From the NCBI RefSeq assembly GCF_900116535.1, contig NZ_FPAU01000001.1, positions 821,687 through 885,686 of the forward strand: a stretch of 64,000 nt of DNA, written 5' to 3'. The position numbers and the translations under genes were made by a program. Source of the DNA: Kosakonia arachidis (lineage in GTDB: Bacteria; Pseudomonadota; Gammaproteobacteria; Enterobacterales; Enterobacteriaceae). Of the stretch, positions 1 through 9,535 are shown piece after piece; position 1 is the stretch's first letter, and the number at the start of each line of letters is the position of its first letter. The notes under the pieces are model-generated. The model was not told the DNA's origin, made no database searches, and saw nothing but the letters and a program-made list of their open reading frames with translations.

Positions 1-1119
1 CGCCTGCTGAAAGCGCAGTTCGGCGGCTGGAATCTGTCGCTGTTCAGCGCCTCTGTTGATCTGCTTAACTGCCTGCAACTGCGTGCTGAGCGCCAGTTCA
101 AAGCCAAGAATGGCCCGCTGGATTGCGTACAGAAAAATTACCATCTGGCAGAAAATACCGGCGAAGCAAAAGCGCCTGCAATGGCGGAAGACTACGCCAA
201 CCGTCTGCGTAAGAACGTTAAAAAGCTGGAGAAATGGGCGCGCCAGGAAGGCATCGAATGCTATCGTCTGTATGATGCCGATCTGCCGGATTACAACGTG
301 GCGGTCGATCGCTATGCCGACTGGGTGGTGGTACAGGAGTATGCCGCGCCGAAGACTATTGATGCGCAAAAAGCGCGTCAGCGCCTGTTTGATATCATTG
401 CTGCCACTATCCAGGTGCTGGGTATCGCACCGAACAAGCTGGTGCTGAAAACCCGCGAGCGGCAGAAGGGTACCAATCAGTATCAGAAAATGGACGAGAA
501 GGGCGACTTTATGGAGGTGAGCGAGTACAACGCCCGCCTGTGGGTCAACCTGACGGACTATCTCGATACTGGCTTGTTCCTTGACCACCGTATTGCCCGC
601 CGTATGCTGGGGCAGATGAGTAAGGGTAAAGATTTCCTCAATCTCTTCTCCTACACCGGCAGTGCCAGTGTGCATGCCGGGTTGGGCGGTGCGCGTTCCA
701 CCACCACGGTGGATATGTCACGCACTTATCTGGAGTGGGCCGAGCGCAACCTGCGCCTTAACGGCCTGAGTGGCCGCATGCATCGCCTGATTCAGGCCGA
801 TTGTCTGAGCTGGCTGCGTGAGACGGATGAGCAGTTTGATCTGATCTTTATCGATCCACCGACTTTCTCTAACTCCAAACGTATGGAAGATTCTTTTGAT
901 GTGCAGCGCGATCACATGCGTCTGATGCAGGATCTGAAACGCCTGCTGCGCAAAGGCGGCACCATTATGTTCTCCAATAACAAACGCGGTTTTCGTATGG
1001 ATCTCGACGGGCTGGCGAAACTGGGTCTGCAGGCACAAGAAATTACCCAAAAAACGCAGTCGCAGGATTTTGCCCGCAACCGTCAAATCCACAACTGCTG
1101 GCTGATTACCGCAGCCTGA
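1..1119 (+). CDS. rlmL: 23S rRNA methyltransferase RlmKL, C-terminal part (cut by window edge)
   Basis: The frame is open from base 1 and gives the last 372 residues of a protein that is about 700 residues in E. coli, so the THUMP domain and most of the G2445 (RlmL) module lie outside the window. What remains is mainly the RlmK module, which makes m7G2069 in 23S rRNA. A SAM-binding block ([18 protein letters not shown], around fragment residue 212) and the motif IV block [10 protein letters not shown] (around 282) are visible. The ATG at 181 is internal and not the start. uup follows after 12 bases, so the two are probably co-transcribed, as in E. coli. Identification is by sequence and gene order. 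Confidence 0.96.
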   Translation, partial: RLLKAQFGGWNLSLFSASVDLLNCLQLRAERQFKAKNGPLDCVQKNYHLAENTGEAKAPAMAEDYANRLRKNVKKLEKWARQEGIECYRLYDADLPDYNVAVDRYADWVVVQEYAAPKTIDAQKARQRLFDIIAATIQVLGIAPNKLVLKTRERQKGTNQYQKMDEKGDFMEVSEYNARLWVNLTDYLDTGLFLDHRIARRMLGQMSKGKDFLNLFSYTGSASVHAGLGGARSTTTVDMSRTYLEWAERNLRLNGLSGRMHRLIQADCLSWLRETDEQFDLIFIDPPTFSNSKRMEDSFDVQRDHMRLMQDLKRLLRKGGTIMFSNNKRGFRMDLDGLAKLGLQAQEITQKTQSQDFARNRQIHNCWLITAA

Positions 1120-1131
1120 AAGGATAAATAA

Positions 1132-3036
1132 ATGTCATTAATCAGTATGCATGGCGCATGGCTGTCGTTCAGCGATGCGCCGCTTCTCGATAATGCTGAA
1201 CTGCATATCGAAGAAAATGAGCGCGTCTGTCTGGTCGGTCGTAACGGCGCAGGTAAATCGACGCTGATGAAGATCCTCAACCGCGAACAAGGGCTGGATG
1301 ACGGCCGTATCGTTTACGAACAGGATCTGATTGTTTCGCGTCTTCAGCAGGACCCGCCGCGTGATGTCGCCGGTAGCGTCTATGACTTCGTTGCGGAGGG
1401 GATTTCAGAACAGGCTGAGTATCTGAAGCGTTATCACGAAATCTCCCATCTGATGATGACCGACCCGAGTGATAAAAATCTCAACGAGCTGGCAAAAGTG
1501 CAGGAGATGCTGGATCACCACGGCCTGTGGCAGTTGGAAGACCGCATCAACGAGGTGCTGGGGCAACTCGGTCTGGTGCCGGATATGGAGCTGTCGGCGT
1601 TATCTGGTGGCTGGCTGCGTAAAGCGGCGCTGGGCCGTGCGCTGGTCAGCGGGCCAAAAGTGCTGCTGCTGGACGAACCAACGAACCACCTGGATATTGA
1701 AGCGATTGACTGGCTGGAAGGATTCCTGAAAACCTTTAGCGGCACCATTATCTTTATCTCGCACGATCGTTCGTTTATCCGCAATATGGCGACGCGCATT
1801 GTCGATCTCGATCGCGGGAAACTGGTTACCTATCCTGGTGATTACGACACCTACCTGCTGGAGAAAGAAGAGAATCTTCGCGTTGAAGAGCTGCAAAACG
1901 CCGAGTTCGACCGCAAACTGGCGCAGGAAGAGGTGTGGATCCGTCAGGGGATTAAAGCGCGCCGTACTCGTAACGAAGGCCGCGTCCGTGCGCTGAAAGC
2001 GTTGCGTCGTGAACGCAGTGAACGCCGTGAAGTGATGGGTAGCGCGAAGATGCAGGTCGAAGAGGCTTCACGCTCCGGCAAGATCGTCTTTGAGATAGAA
2101 AACGTTAATTATGGCGTGGAGGGCAAAGTGCTGGTGCGCGACTTCTCTACGCAGGTACAGCGCGGCGATAAAATTGCGCTGATTGGTCCGAACGGCTGCG
2201 GTAAAACCACCTTGCTGAAGCTGATGCTGGATCAACTGAAAGCCGACAGCGGCCGCGTGCACATTGGTACCAAGCTGGAAGTGGCGTACTTTGATCAGCA
2301 CCGTGCTGAACTTGATCCGGATAAAACGGTGATGGACAACCTGGCTGAAGGCAAGCAGGAAGTGTTGGTGAACGGTAAACCACGCCATATTCTGGGATAT
2401 TTGCAGGACTTCTTGTTCCATCCGAAACGGGCCATGACGCCGGTACGTGCGCTTTCCGGCGGGGAACGCAACCGTCTGTTACTGGCGCGTTTGTTCCTGA
2501 AACCCAGCAACCTGTTGATTCTCGATGAACCGACCAACGACTTGGATGTGGAAACGCTGGAACTGCTGGAAGAACTGATTGATAGTTATCAGGGCACCGT
2601 TATGTTGGTGAGCCACGATCGTCAGTTTGTTGATAATACCGTGACTGAATGCTGGATTTTCGAAGGTGAAGGCCGTATTGGACGGTATGTTGGCGGTTAC
2701 CACGATGCCCGTAGCCAGCAAGCGGCTTCGCAGGCCTTTAAACAGGAAGTAGCGAAGAAAACGGTGGAAGTTCCCGTAAAAACAGAAACTGTTAAACGCA
2801 GCAGTAACAAACTGAGCTATAACCTGCAACGAGAACTGGAACAATTGCCGCAAAAGCTGGAACAGCTGGAAACGGAACTGGGTGCTTTGCAGGCACAGGT
2901 CGCTGATGCCAGCTTCTTTAGCCAGTCACACGATCATACGCAAAAAGTCTTAGCTGATATGGCTGCGGCGGAACAGGCGCTGGAAGAGGCGTTTGAACGC
3001 TGGGAGTATCTTGAGGCTTTGAAAAGCGGCTCATAA
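1132..3036 (+). CDS. uup: ABC-F ATPase Uup
   Basis: This is a soluble tandem ABC protein of the ABC-F type, 634 residues, with no membrane segments. Walker A motifs are GRNGAGKS (from residue 36) and GPNGCGKT. Signatures are LSGGWLRKAALGRA and LSGGERNRLLLARL, and Walker B motifs are LLLDEPTNHLD and LILDEPTNDLD. A charged linker between the two cassettes and a C-terminal coiled coil (from about 565) match the family; in E. coli that tail binds branched DNA. Family members act on the ribosome or on DNA intermediates, and loss raises transposon excision. The ATG at 1132 has an AGGA box just upstream. pqiA starts 12 bases after the stop. Confidence 0.95.
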   Translation: MSLISMHGAWLSFSDAPLLDNAELHIEENERVCLVGRNGAGKSTLMKILNREQGLDDGRIVYEQDLIVSRLQQDPPRDVAGSVYDFVAEGISEQAEYLKRYHEISHLMMTDPSDKNLNELAKVQEMLDHHGLWQLEDRINEVLGQLGLVPDMELSALSGGWLRKAALGRALVSGPKVLLLDEPTNHLDIEAIDWLEGFLKTFSGTIIFISHDRSFIRNMATRIVDLDRGKLVTYPGDYDTYLLEKEENLRVEELQNAEFDRKLAQEEVWIRQGIKARRTRNEGRVRALKALRRERSERREVMGSAKMQVEEASRSGKIVFEIENVNYGVEGKVLVRDFSTQVQRGDKIALIGPNGCGKTTLLKLMLDQLKADSGRVHIGTKLEVAYFDQHRAELDPDKTVMDNLAEGKQEVLVNGKPRHILGYLQDFLFHPKRAMTPVRALSGGERNRLLLARLFLKPSNLLILDEPTNDLDVETLELLEELIDSYQGTVMLVSHDRQFVDNTVTECWIFEGEGRIGRYVGGYHDARSQQAASQAFKQEVAKKTVEVPVKTETVKRSSNKLSYNLQRELEQLPQKLEQLETELGALQAQVADASFFSQSHDHTQKVLADMAAAEQALEEAFERWEYLEALKSGS

Positions 3037-3047
3037 AGGGAGTCAGT

Positions 3048-4316
3048 ATGTGTGAACACCATCACGCCACACAGCACATTCTTTGTTCGCAATGTGACAT
3101 GCTGGTGGCGTTGCCGCCGTTGCAGCACGGTTATAAAGCGACGTGTCCGCGCTGTGGCACAACACTGACAACCGAGTGGGATGCGCCCCGGCAGCGTCCC
3201 ACAGCTTATGCCATCGTGGCGTTGTTCATGTTACTGCTCGCCAACCTTTTTCCCTTCGTTAATATGCAGGTCGCCGGTGTCGCCAGTGAGGTCACACTGC
3301 TGGAAATACCCGGCGTGCTGTTTTCTGAAGATTACGCCAGTCTCGGCACTTTTTTCCTGCTGTTCGTACAACTGGTTCCGGCATTCTGCCTCGTGACTAT
3401 CTTGCTGCTGGTGAATCGTGTGCCGATGGATTTTCGTCTGCGCATTAACCTGGCGCGGGTGTTATTCCAGCTAAAAAGCTGGGGAATGGCGGAGATCTTT
3501 CTCGCAGGCGTGCTGGTGAGTTTTGTTAAGCTGATGGCCTATGGCGATATTGGCATTGGCAGCAGTTTTATTCCCTGGTGTCTGTTCTGTTTGTTGCAAT
3601 TGCGTGCTTTCCAGTGCGTTGATCGTCACTGGTTGTGGGATGACATTGCACCTGCGCCGCAGCTGCAACAGGCATTGCGCGTCGGTGTGACGGGTATTCG
3701 TCAGGGGCTGCGTTCCTGCCCGTGCTGTACGGCGATTATCGCGATGGATCACCCCGTTTGCCCGCGTTGCCATACGCGTGGACATGTCCGGCGGCGCAAC
3801 AGTATCCAGTGGACGCTGGCGTTGTTGATGACGGCAGTGATGCTCTATCTGCCCGCCAATATTATGCCAATTATGGTAACTGACCTACTGGGTGATCGCA
3901 TGCCATCGACCATTCTCGCCGGGGTGATTTTACTGTGGAGCGAGGGCTCTTACCCGGTGGCGTTGGTGATTTTTATCGCCAGTATTATGGTACCGACGTT
4001 GAAAATGATAGGTATTGCCTGGCTCTGTATTGATGCAAAAGGTCATGGTCTACGAGACTGCGAGCGGATGCATTTTATTTATGAAGTGGTGGAATTTGTC
4101 GGGCGCTGGTCAATGATTGACGTGTTTGTGATCGCCGTGCTCTCCGCGCTGGTGCGAATGGGCGGGCTGATGAATATTTATCCTGCGATGGGTGCGCTGA
4201 TGTTTGCGCTGGTCGTTATTATCACGATGTTTGCAGCAATGACTTTCGATCCGCGCTTAAGCTGGGACCGTGAGCCACAAATGCACCATGAGGAGTCGTT
4301 AGAGCATGGAGAATAA
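3048..4316 (+). CDS. pqiA: Paraquat-inducible inner-membrane protein PqiA
   Basis: 422 residues, multi-spanning inner-membrane protein with two PqiA modules. Each begins with cysteine pairs that look like rubredoxin-type metal sites (CSQC...CPRC near residue 16, and CPCC...CPRC near residue 223) and continues with four hydrophobic helices. In E. coli PqiA partners the MCE protein PqiB in lipid transport across the envelope, and the operon responds to SoxRS. The start at 3048 has a GGGAG box. The 3' end overlaps pqiB by 11 bases, which points to translational coupling. Confidence 0.94.
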   Translation: MCEHHHATQHILCSQCDMLVALPPLQHGYKATCPRCGTTLTTEWDAPRQRPTAYAIVALFMLLLANLFPFVNMQVAGVASEVTLLEIPGVLFSEDYASLGTFFLLFVQLVPAFCLVTILLLVNRVPMDFRLRINLARVLFQLKSWGMAEIFLAGVLVSFVKLMAYGDIGIGSSFIPWCLFCLLQLRAFQCVDRHWLWDDIAPAPQLQQALRVGVTGIRQGLRSCPCCTAIIAMDHPVCPRCHTRGHVRRRNSIQWTLALLMTAVMLYLPANIMPIMVTDLLGDRMPSTILAGVILLWSEGSYPVALVIFIASIMVPTLKMIGIAWLCIDAKGHGLRDCERMHFIYEVVEFVGRWSMIDVFVIAVLSALVRMGGLMNIYPAMGALMFALVVIITMFAAMTFDPRLSWDREPQMHHEESLEHGE

Positions 4317-5946
4317 GGGTGGGGAAGCCAACGTACAAAAGGTGAGAAGCTGGTCGCCGGTGTGGATTTTTCCGATTGTTACGGCGCTGATTGGTGCATG
4401 GATCCTGTTTTATCATTACAGCCACCAGGGGCCGGAGGTGACACTGATCACCACCAATGCCGAGGGAATTATTGGCGGTAAGACCACCATCAAGAGTCGC
4501 AGCGTTGATGTCGGTATGGTTGAAAGCACGATGCTTACTGACGATTTAACCCATGTGGAAATCAAGGTGCGGCTTAATTCCGGGATGAAAAAGCTGTTGC
4601 ATCAGGACTCTGCTTTCTGGGTTGTGAAACCGCAGGTGGGCCGTGAAGGTATTAGCGGGCTGGGCACGCTGCTTTCGGGGGCTTATATCGAACTGCAGCC
4701 GGGTACAAAAGGCAGTGTGCCGGATCGCTATAACTTGCTCGATTCTCCGCCGCTGGCACCGCCTGATGCCAAAGGCATACGTTTGATCCTCGACAGCAGC
4801 AAAGTCGGGCAACTGAGCCCTGGCGATCCGGTACTGTTCCGTGGTTATCGTGTCGGTTCGGTTGAGACCAGCACTTTCGATACGCAAAAACGCACGATGA
4901 GTTATCAGTTGTTTATCAACGCGCCGAACGATCGGCTGGTGACCAGCAATGTACGTTTCTGGAAAGACAGCGGCATTGCTGTTGATTTGTCCTCCGACGG
5001 GATGCGCGTGGAGATGGGGTCTCTGACCACGCTGTTTGGGGGCGGCGTCAGTTTTGACGTTCCGGAAGGCGTGGATCTTGGTCAGCCGGTGGCAGAGAAA
5101 TCCGTTTTCACGCTGTATGACGATCAGCGTAGCATTCAGGAGTCGCTCTATACCGACCACATTGACTATCTGATGTTCTTCAAAGATTCGGTTCGCGGCC
5201 TGCAACCCGGCGCGCCGGTTGAATTTCGTGGCATTCGTCTGGGCACAGTAAGTAGGGTGCCATTCTCCACTAAAGGCCTGGATCAGGCGCTGAATGATGA
5301 TTACCGGATCCCTGTGCTGGTTCATATTGAACCGGGACGTTTGATTAATCAACTGGGCGAAGATCCCGACGTGAGAGGGCGTATAAATGAACTGCTCAAA
5401 CGTGGTCTGCGCGCTTCGTTGAAAACCGGGAATATTATTACTGGCGCGCTGTATGTCGACCTCGACTTCTATAACAACGTACCTGCCGTAAGTGGCATGC
5501 GGGAATTTCTGGGCTACCCGGTTATTCCAACCGTGAGCAGCGGTCTGGCGCAGATCCAGCAGCGTCTGATGGATACGCTGGATAAGATCAATAATCTGCC
5601 GTTGAATCCGATGATCCAGCAGGCGACGTCAACGCTTTCTGAAAGTCAGCAGACGCTTAAACGTCTGCAAACGACGCTGGATAATCTCAACAAACTGACA
5701 GCCAGCCAGTCAATGCAGCAGCTACCGGCTGATATGCAATCCACGCTGCGTGAACTGAATCGCAGCATGCAGGGCTTCCAGCCTGGCTCTGCTGCCTATA
5801 ACAAGATGGTGGCGGATATGCAGCGCCTGGATCAGGTACTGCGGGAATTGCAACCCGTGCTGAAAACACTCAACGACAAGAGCAATGCGCTGGTATTCGA
5901 AGCGAAAGGGAAAGACGATCCGCAGCCGAAGAGGGCGAAACAATGA
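4306..5946 (+). CDS. pqiB: MCE-domain intermembrane transport protein PqiB
   Basis: 546 residues, the same length as I recall for E. coli PqiB. One N-terminal transmembrane helix (WSPVWIFPIVTALIGAWILF) is followed by three MCE domains, recognisable by the repeated pattern of TTIKSRSVDVG, PVLFRGYRVGSV and PVEFRGIRLGTV. A long alpha-helical C-terminal part rich in Gln and Leu (about 395-530) in known structures forms a needle crossing the periplasm. It starts inside pqiA and its stop overlaps pqiC by four bases, so pqiABC is one tightly packed operon. Role: lipid trafficking between inner and outer membrane. Confidence 0.95.
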   Translation: MENKGGEANVQKVRSWSPVWIFPIVTALIGAWILFYHYSHQGPEVTLITTNAEGIIGGKTTIKSRSVDVGMVESTMLTDDLTHVEIKVRLNSGMKKLLHQDSAFWVVKPQVGREGISGLGTLLSGAYIELQPGTKGSVPDRYNLLDSPPLAPPDAKGIRLILDSSKVGQLSPGDPVLFRGYRVGSVETSTFDTQKRTMSYQLFINAPNDRLVTSNVRFWKDSGIAVDLSSDGMRVEMGSLTTLFGGGVSFDVPEGVDLGQPVAEKSVFTLYDDQRSIQESLYTDHIDYLMFFKDSVRGLQPGAPVEFRGIRLGTVSRVPFSTKGLDQALNDDYRIPVLVHIEPGRLINQLGEDPDVRGRINELLKRGLRASLKTGNIITGALYVDLDFYNNVPAVSGMREFLGYPVIPTVSSGLAQIQQRLMDTLDKINNLPLNPMIQQATSTLSESQQTLKRLQTTLDNLNKLTASQSMQQLPADMQSTLRELNRSMQGFQPGSAAYNKMVADMQRLDQVLRELQPVLKTLNDKSNALVFEAKGKDDPQPKRAKQ

Positions 5947-6515
5947 AAAAGAGCGCGATAATAATTGTGGCGCTATTGCTGACGGCATGTAGCAGCAGCG
6001 GTAACAATAAACGTTACTACCAGTTACCGTCGCCGCCACAAATGGCAGTACAGGCCAGCAGCGGGCAGAGCCAGAGTAATCGTCAGTTATGGGTTGACCA
6101 GATTTCAGTGCCGGATTACCTGGCGGGGAATGGCGTCGTGTATCAAACCACGGATGTGCAGTATGTTATTGCCAATAACAATCTGTGGGCCAGCCCACTT
6201 GACCAGCAGTTGCGCACTACGCTGGTCGCGAACCTGAGCAATCAGTTGCCGGGTTGGGTTGTGGCATCGCAGCCGCTGGGCAATGAACAGGACACGCTGA
6301 ATGTGACGGTGACCGGTTTTCACGGGCGTTATGATGGCCGCGTTATCGTCAGCGGCGAGTGGTTGCTCAAACACCAGGGGCAACTGATTAAGCGACCATT
6401 CTATATTACGCTCAAGCAGCAACAAGACGGGTATGACGAAATGGTGAAAATGTTGGCTCAGGGCTGGCAGCAGGAGGCGGTGAGCATAGCTGCGCAGCTA
6501 AATCGTCTGCAATAA
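5943..6515 (+). CDS. pqiC: Outer-membrane lipoprotein PqiC
   Basis: 190 residues. The N-terminus is a lipoprotein signal with lipobox LTAC (acylated Cys17) followed by SSS, with no Asp at +2, which fits outer-membrane sorting. The remainder is a small periplasmic domain of the PqiC/YmbA (DUF330) type. The ATG overlaps the pqiB stop (ATGA). In E. coli it docks the PqiB needle at the outer membrane. It is the last gene of the operon and is followed directly by a hairpin terminator. Confidence 0.93.
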   Translation: MKKSAIIIVALLLTACSSSGNNKRYYQLPSPPQMAVQASSGQSQSNRQLWVDQISVPDYLAGNGVVYQTTDVQYVIANNNLWASPLDQQLRTTLVANLSNQLPGWVVASQPLGNEQDTLNVTVTGFHGRYDGRVIVSGEWLLKHQGQLIKRPFYITLKQQQDGYDEMVKMLAQGWQQEAVSIAAQLNRLQ

Positions 6516-6534
6516 GTAAATTTAATTGATAATG

Positions 6535-6569
6535 AACCGTCATAGTTAAAAACTGTGGCGGTTTTTTTG
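6535..6569 (+). terminator. Rho-independent terminator of pqiABC
   Basis: Imperfect inverted repeat AACCGTCATAGTT / AACTGTGGCGGTT with an AAAA loop, followed by a run of seven T. It starts 19 bases after the pqiC stop. Confidence 0.8.
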
Positions 6570-6667
6570 TCATTATGCTCCGTACATTAGCTGTGCTGGC
6601 TCACATTTTTTGTACAAATGAATTTCTGTATAGCTCACATTTATGACACTGGCGTGAATTTTGCGCA

Positions 6668-6696
6668 TTGACGACAACGCTTATTCAAGGTATTCG
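6668..6696 (+). promoter_or_regulatory. Candidate rmf promoter
   Basis: TTGACG and TATTCG are separated by 17 bases, about 70 bases before the rmf start. The -35 is good and the -10 is weak. rmf in E. coli is induced by ppGpp and slow growth, so a weak -10 would not be surprising. Assigned by eye only. Confidence 0.35.
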
Positions 6697-6767
6697 TTAC
6701 CTGTGGTTGCACATTAAGTAACCACTGTTTTCTTTTCCACCAGATCAAAGAATGAGGGAAACGAGGC

Positions 6768-6935
6768 ATGAAGAGACAAAAACGAGATCGCCTGGAACGG
6801 GCACATCAACGTGGTTATCAGGCTGGTATTACTGGACGCCCAAAAGAAATGTGTCCATACCAAACCCTGAATCAAAGGTCCGAGTGGCTGGGAGGCTGGC
6901 GAGAGGCCATGGAAGACAGGGTAGTTATCGCCTGA
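6768..6935 (+). CDS. rmf: Ribosome modulation factor RMF
   Basis: A 55-residue basic protein beginning MKRQKRDRLERAHQRGYQAG, nearly identical to E. coli RMF. It binds 30S subunits near the 3' end of 16S rRNA in stationary phase and drives formation of inactive 100S dimers. The ATG at 6768 follows a GAGG box. It stands alone between two terminators, which fits independent stationary-phase control. Confidence 0.96.
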   Translation: MKRQKRDRLERAHQRGYQAGITGRPKEMCPYQTLNQRSEWLGGWREAMEDRVVIA

Positions 6936-6952
6936 TTCTGTCTCTTTAAAAA

Positions 6953-6977
6953 GAAACCTCCGCATTGCGGAGGTTTC
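6953..6977. terminator. Bidirectional hairpin between rmf and fabA
   Basis: Stem GAAACCTCCG / CGGAGGTTTC with a CATTG loop. On the minus strand it is followed by TTTTT, a strong terminator for fabA. On the plus strand the tail is GCCTTTAT, weaker, serving rmf. Confidence 0.85.
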
Positions 6978-7004
6978 GCCTTTATAGCAGATGGGAATTC
7001 GCTA

Positions 7005-7523
7005 TCAGAAAGCGGAGGTGTCCTGGAACAGACCCACTTTCAGGTCGGAAGCGGTGTAGATCACGCGACCATCGACCAGAACTTCACCATCGGCCAGACC
7101 CATGATCAAACGACGGTTCACAATACGTTTGAAATGGATACGGTAAGTAACGATTTTTGCTGTCGGCAGAACCTGACCGGTAAATTTCACTTCACCTACA
7201 CCCAGCGCACGGCCTTTACCTTCGCCGCCAAGCCAGCCGAGGTAAAAACCAACCAACTGCCACATGGCATCCAGACCAAGGCAACCAGGCATCACCGGAT
7301 CGCCGATGAAATGGCAGCCAAAGAACCACTGGTCCGGATTGATATCCAGCTCAGCTTCGACATAGCCTTTATCAAAGTTACCGCCGGTCTCGGTCATTTT
7401 GACCACACGGTCCATCATCAACATATTTGGTGCCGGCAATTGCGGGCCTTTTGCGCCAAACAGTTCGCCGCGACCAGAGGCAAGAAGATCTTCTTTTGTA
7501 TAGGATTCGCGTTTATCTACCAT
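7005..7523 (-). CDS. fabA: 3-hydroxydecanoyl-[ACP] dehydratase/isomerase FabA
   Basis: 172 residues. FabA dehydrates 3-hydroxyacyl-ACP and isomerises trans-2- to cis-3-decenoyl-ACP, the entry to unsaturated fatty acids. The hot-dog core carries the catalytic His in [12 protein letters not shown] and the Asp in GCLGLDAMW. The open frame extends 21 codons upstream, but [12 protein letters not shown] matches the E. coli N-terminus, so the start is at 7523. The upstream stretch is the promoter, which carries FadR and FabR operators. Confidence 0.97.
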   Translation of the reverse strand: MVDKRESYTKEDLLASGRGELFGAKGPQLPAPNMLMMDRVVKMTETGGNFDKGYVEAELDINPDQWFFGCHFIGDPVMPGCLGLDAMWQLVGFYLGWLGGEGKGRALGVGEVKFTGQVLPTAKIVTYRIHFKRIVNRRLIMGLADGEVLVDGRVIYTASDLKVGLFQDTSAF

Positions 7524-7562
7524 GTTCTCAATAAGCCTTATTTGTAATTTCGGACGCAGGAT

Positions 7563-7580
7563 AGCTAACACGTGTACGCT
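7563..7580 (-). promoter_or_regulatory. FabR operator of fabA
   Basis: On the minus strand this reads AGCGTACACGTGTTAGCT, the imperfect palindrome recognised by FabR at E. coli fabA. It lies 40-57 bases upstream of the fabA start and next to the FadR site. It implies repression when unsaturated thioesters accumulate. Confidence 0.75.
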
Positions 7581-7581
7581 G

Positions 7582-7598
7582 AACAAGTCCGATCAGTT
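7582..7598 (-). promoter_or_regulatory. FadR operator of fabA, overlapping the end of lonH
   Basis: On the minus strand this reads AACTGATCGGACTTGTT, close to the FadR consensus AACTGGTCNGACCTGTT and, from memory, the same as the E. coli fabA site. FadR activates fabA here. The site covers the lonH stop codon (7593-7595). Confidence 0.8.
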
Positions 7599-9353
7599 TT
7601 GGTTAAACCAATTAAACCAGCGCAGCGGCCACGGGAAACGGTGGCGTCCATCCTGTTGCGTCGCCTGTGCAATACGTTCCTGAATGAGTTGCTTGAGGTT
7701 ATTTTGTCCTTCAGCTTCCCATGGCAGGCCTGTTAATAAAGGTAGTGCATCACGGACATCATCTACGGCCCAGATAAAGAATTGTTGTGCCTGAACCGCG
7801 TCCAGTAGCTCCTGCTGCAACGAAAGATGACGCACATTTGCTGAAGGAATAATCACTCCTTGCTTACCTGTGAGCTCCCGCTGTTGGCAAATGGCGAAAA
7901 AGCCTTCGATTTTTTCATTCAATCCGCCAACCGGCTGTGAACGACCGAACTGATCCACGGAGCCGGTGATCGCCAGACTCTGCTTGATGGGCACTTCTGC
8001 AAGGGCGCTCATTAAGGCGCACAGTTCCGCCATTGAGGCGCTGTCGCCATCAACCTCGCTGTAAGATTGCTCAAAGGTGAGCGAAGCCGAGAAGGGAAGC
8101 TGCTGTTCCAGCTCCAGTTCCGCCATCAGGAACGCTTGCATGATCATCATGCCTTTCGCGTGGATATTGCCGCCCAGTTCGGCTTTGCGTTCAATATCGT
8201 TAAACTCGCCGTCACCGACATGAACGACGCAACTAATACGTGAAGGCTCGCCGAACGCACGTGGGTGACCCGGAAACTCGATGACAGACAGCGCGTTGAT
8301 CTGACCAATCTGCTCGCCTTCGGTTTCGATGAGAATTTGTTCCAGCAGAATTTCGTCCTGCATCCGTTCGGCGAGAAATCCTTCGCGCCATTCACGTTGA
8401 GCAAACATCGAGCGAAGCTCTTCGCCATTGAATGTAGAGCCTGTGGTTGTCGCCGCGACTTCCCGCAACTGGCGCGCCAGCCATAATGGGCAGAGTGGCA
8501 ACGTCTCCTGATCGCCGGTATAACGTACTGCTTCACGAATTAACGGCTGCCACGCATCGGTACCGGGTGAGGGGAGCTGCGCGTTGTGTGCAACCTGCTC
8601 GACCCATTGACGCCAGGTTCCAATTGTTTCGCCATCCACGATTTGCAGTGTTTCTTCATATTCGCTGTAAATTGCCTGCGCGGCCAGATCGGGCTCCATT
8701 TCCTGAAAATCAGCCAGCGACTCACGTTCCCCAACAAGAATAACTTTCAGATCCAATGGTATAGGCGGGATACTGACAGGCAAAGGGCGAGATTCGTCGA
8801 AGGAGACCCAGTCAAAACGGCGCTGCGTCACCATTGTTTTCAGACGCATCCACAGCAGCGGTTGCGCAAGCAGCGTGCGCAGGGAAATGATCAGCACGCC
8901 GCCATTTGCCTGATGTACCAGGCCCGGCTGCAAAGTAATTTCGTGATTGAACTGACGCAAACAACCAAACAGTTGCTCCGCTTCGATCCACTCGGCAATC
9001 ACTACTGGTTTGCTCCCTGTGAAAGCAGATTGTGCACTGGGGGCTGGGTCAAAACTTACGGATGCGCCGTTGATGTGGTATTGCCCACCGATAAGCGGGC
9101 GATCCTGAGGAATCATTTCTCCGGTAGCGCAGGCAATAAGCGCCAGGTATTCAGCTTCCTCTGGCGCTTTTGCCAGTAAAAAGCGTGACGTTGCCTGCGG
9201 ATAGAGCAGTTGCTCCAGCGCGTATTGTAATCGGGGTTGCGTATCGGCCAGCGAGAAGTCTGCTTCGTGCGCTGATTCGGACGATTCAAACACTTCCTGA
9301 TAGCTTTCAGTATCAGGAACCAGGTCGTTCCATTCAAGTTTTGTAATGGTCAA
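7593..9353 (-). CDS. lonH: Lon-like (LonB/LonH-type) protease homologue YcbZ
   Basis: 586 residues. The C-terminal part is a Lon-type Ser-Lys protease domain: the nucleophile Ser lies in EVDGDSASMAEL and the catalytic Lys in GGLNEKIEGFF. The N-terminal half resembles the degenerate AAA region of YcbZ and shows no clear Walker A. The frame starts with TTG at 9353 (TTG ACC ATT ACA), giving MTITKLEW; E. coli YcbZ has the same N-terminus. It ends 70 bases before the fabA start. The physiological substrate is not established, and the protein may be ATP-independent. Confidence 0.9.
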   Translation of the reverse strand: MTITKLEWNDLVPDTESYQEVFESSESAHEADFSLADTQPRLQYALEQLLYPQATSRFLLAKAPEEAEYLALIACATGEMIPQDRPLIGGQYHINGASVSFDPAPSAQSAFTGSKPVVIAEWIEAEQLFGCLRQFNHEITLQPGLVHQANGGVLIISLRTLLAQPLLWMRLKTMVTQRRFDWVSFDESRPLPVSIPPIPLDLKVILVGERESLADFQEMEPDLAAQAIYSEYEETLQIVDGETIGTWRQWVEQVAHNAQLPSPGTDAWQPLIREAVRYTGDQETLPLCPLWLARQLREVAATTTGSTFNGEELRSMFAQREWREGFLAERMQDEILLEQILIETEGEQIGQINALSVIEFPGHPRAFGEPSRISCVVHVGDGEFNDIERKAELGGNIHAKGMMIMQAFLMAELELEQQLPFSASLTFEQSYSEVDGDSASMAELCALMSALAEVPIKQSLAITGSVDQFGRSQPVGGLNEKIEGFFAICQQRELTGKQGVIIPSANVRHLSLQQELLDAVQAQQFFIWAVDDVRDALPLLTGLPWEAEGQNNLKQLIQERIAQATQQDGRHRFPWPLRWFNWFNQN

Positions 9354-9535
9354 AGTCGTTTTTTTAGTTTGGTGTAAAGGGCGAGATTATACCGTAAACC
9401 CTTCTTTAACACACCGGGATTACACACTTTCGCGATGTGTAACCTGACGATAGCTCACAGTGGACGATTTCTTTTAAGCAGAGTGACAAAAAACTGATAT
9501 TCTGAACTGAGTGACACGGTAACGTTGAGAGAGCA

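Noticed and set aside
4546-5352. 268-codon open frame opposite pqiB
   Set aside because: Antisense shadow of a well-identified gene; no ribosome site and no recognisable domain.
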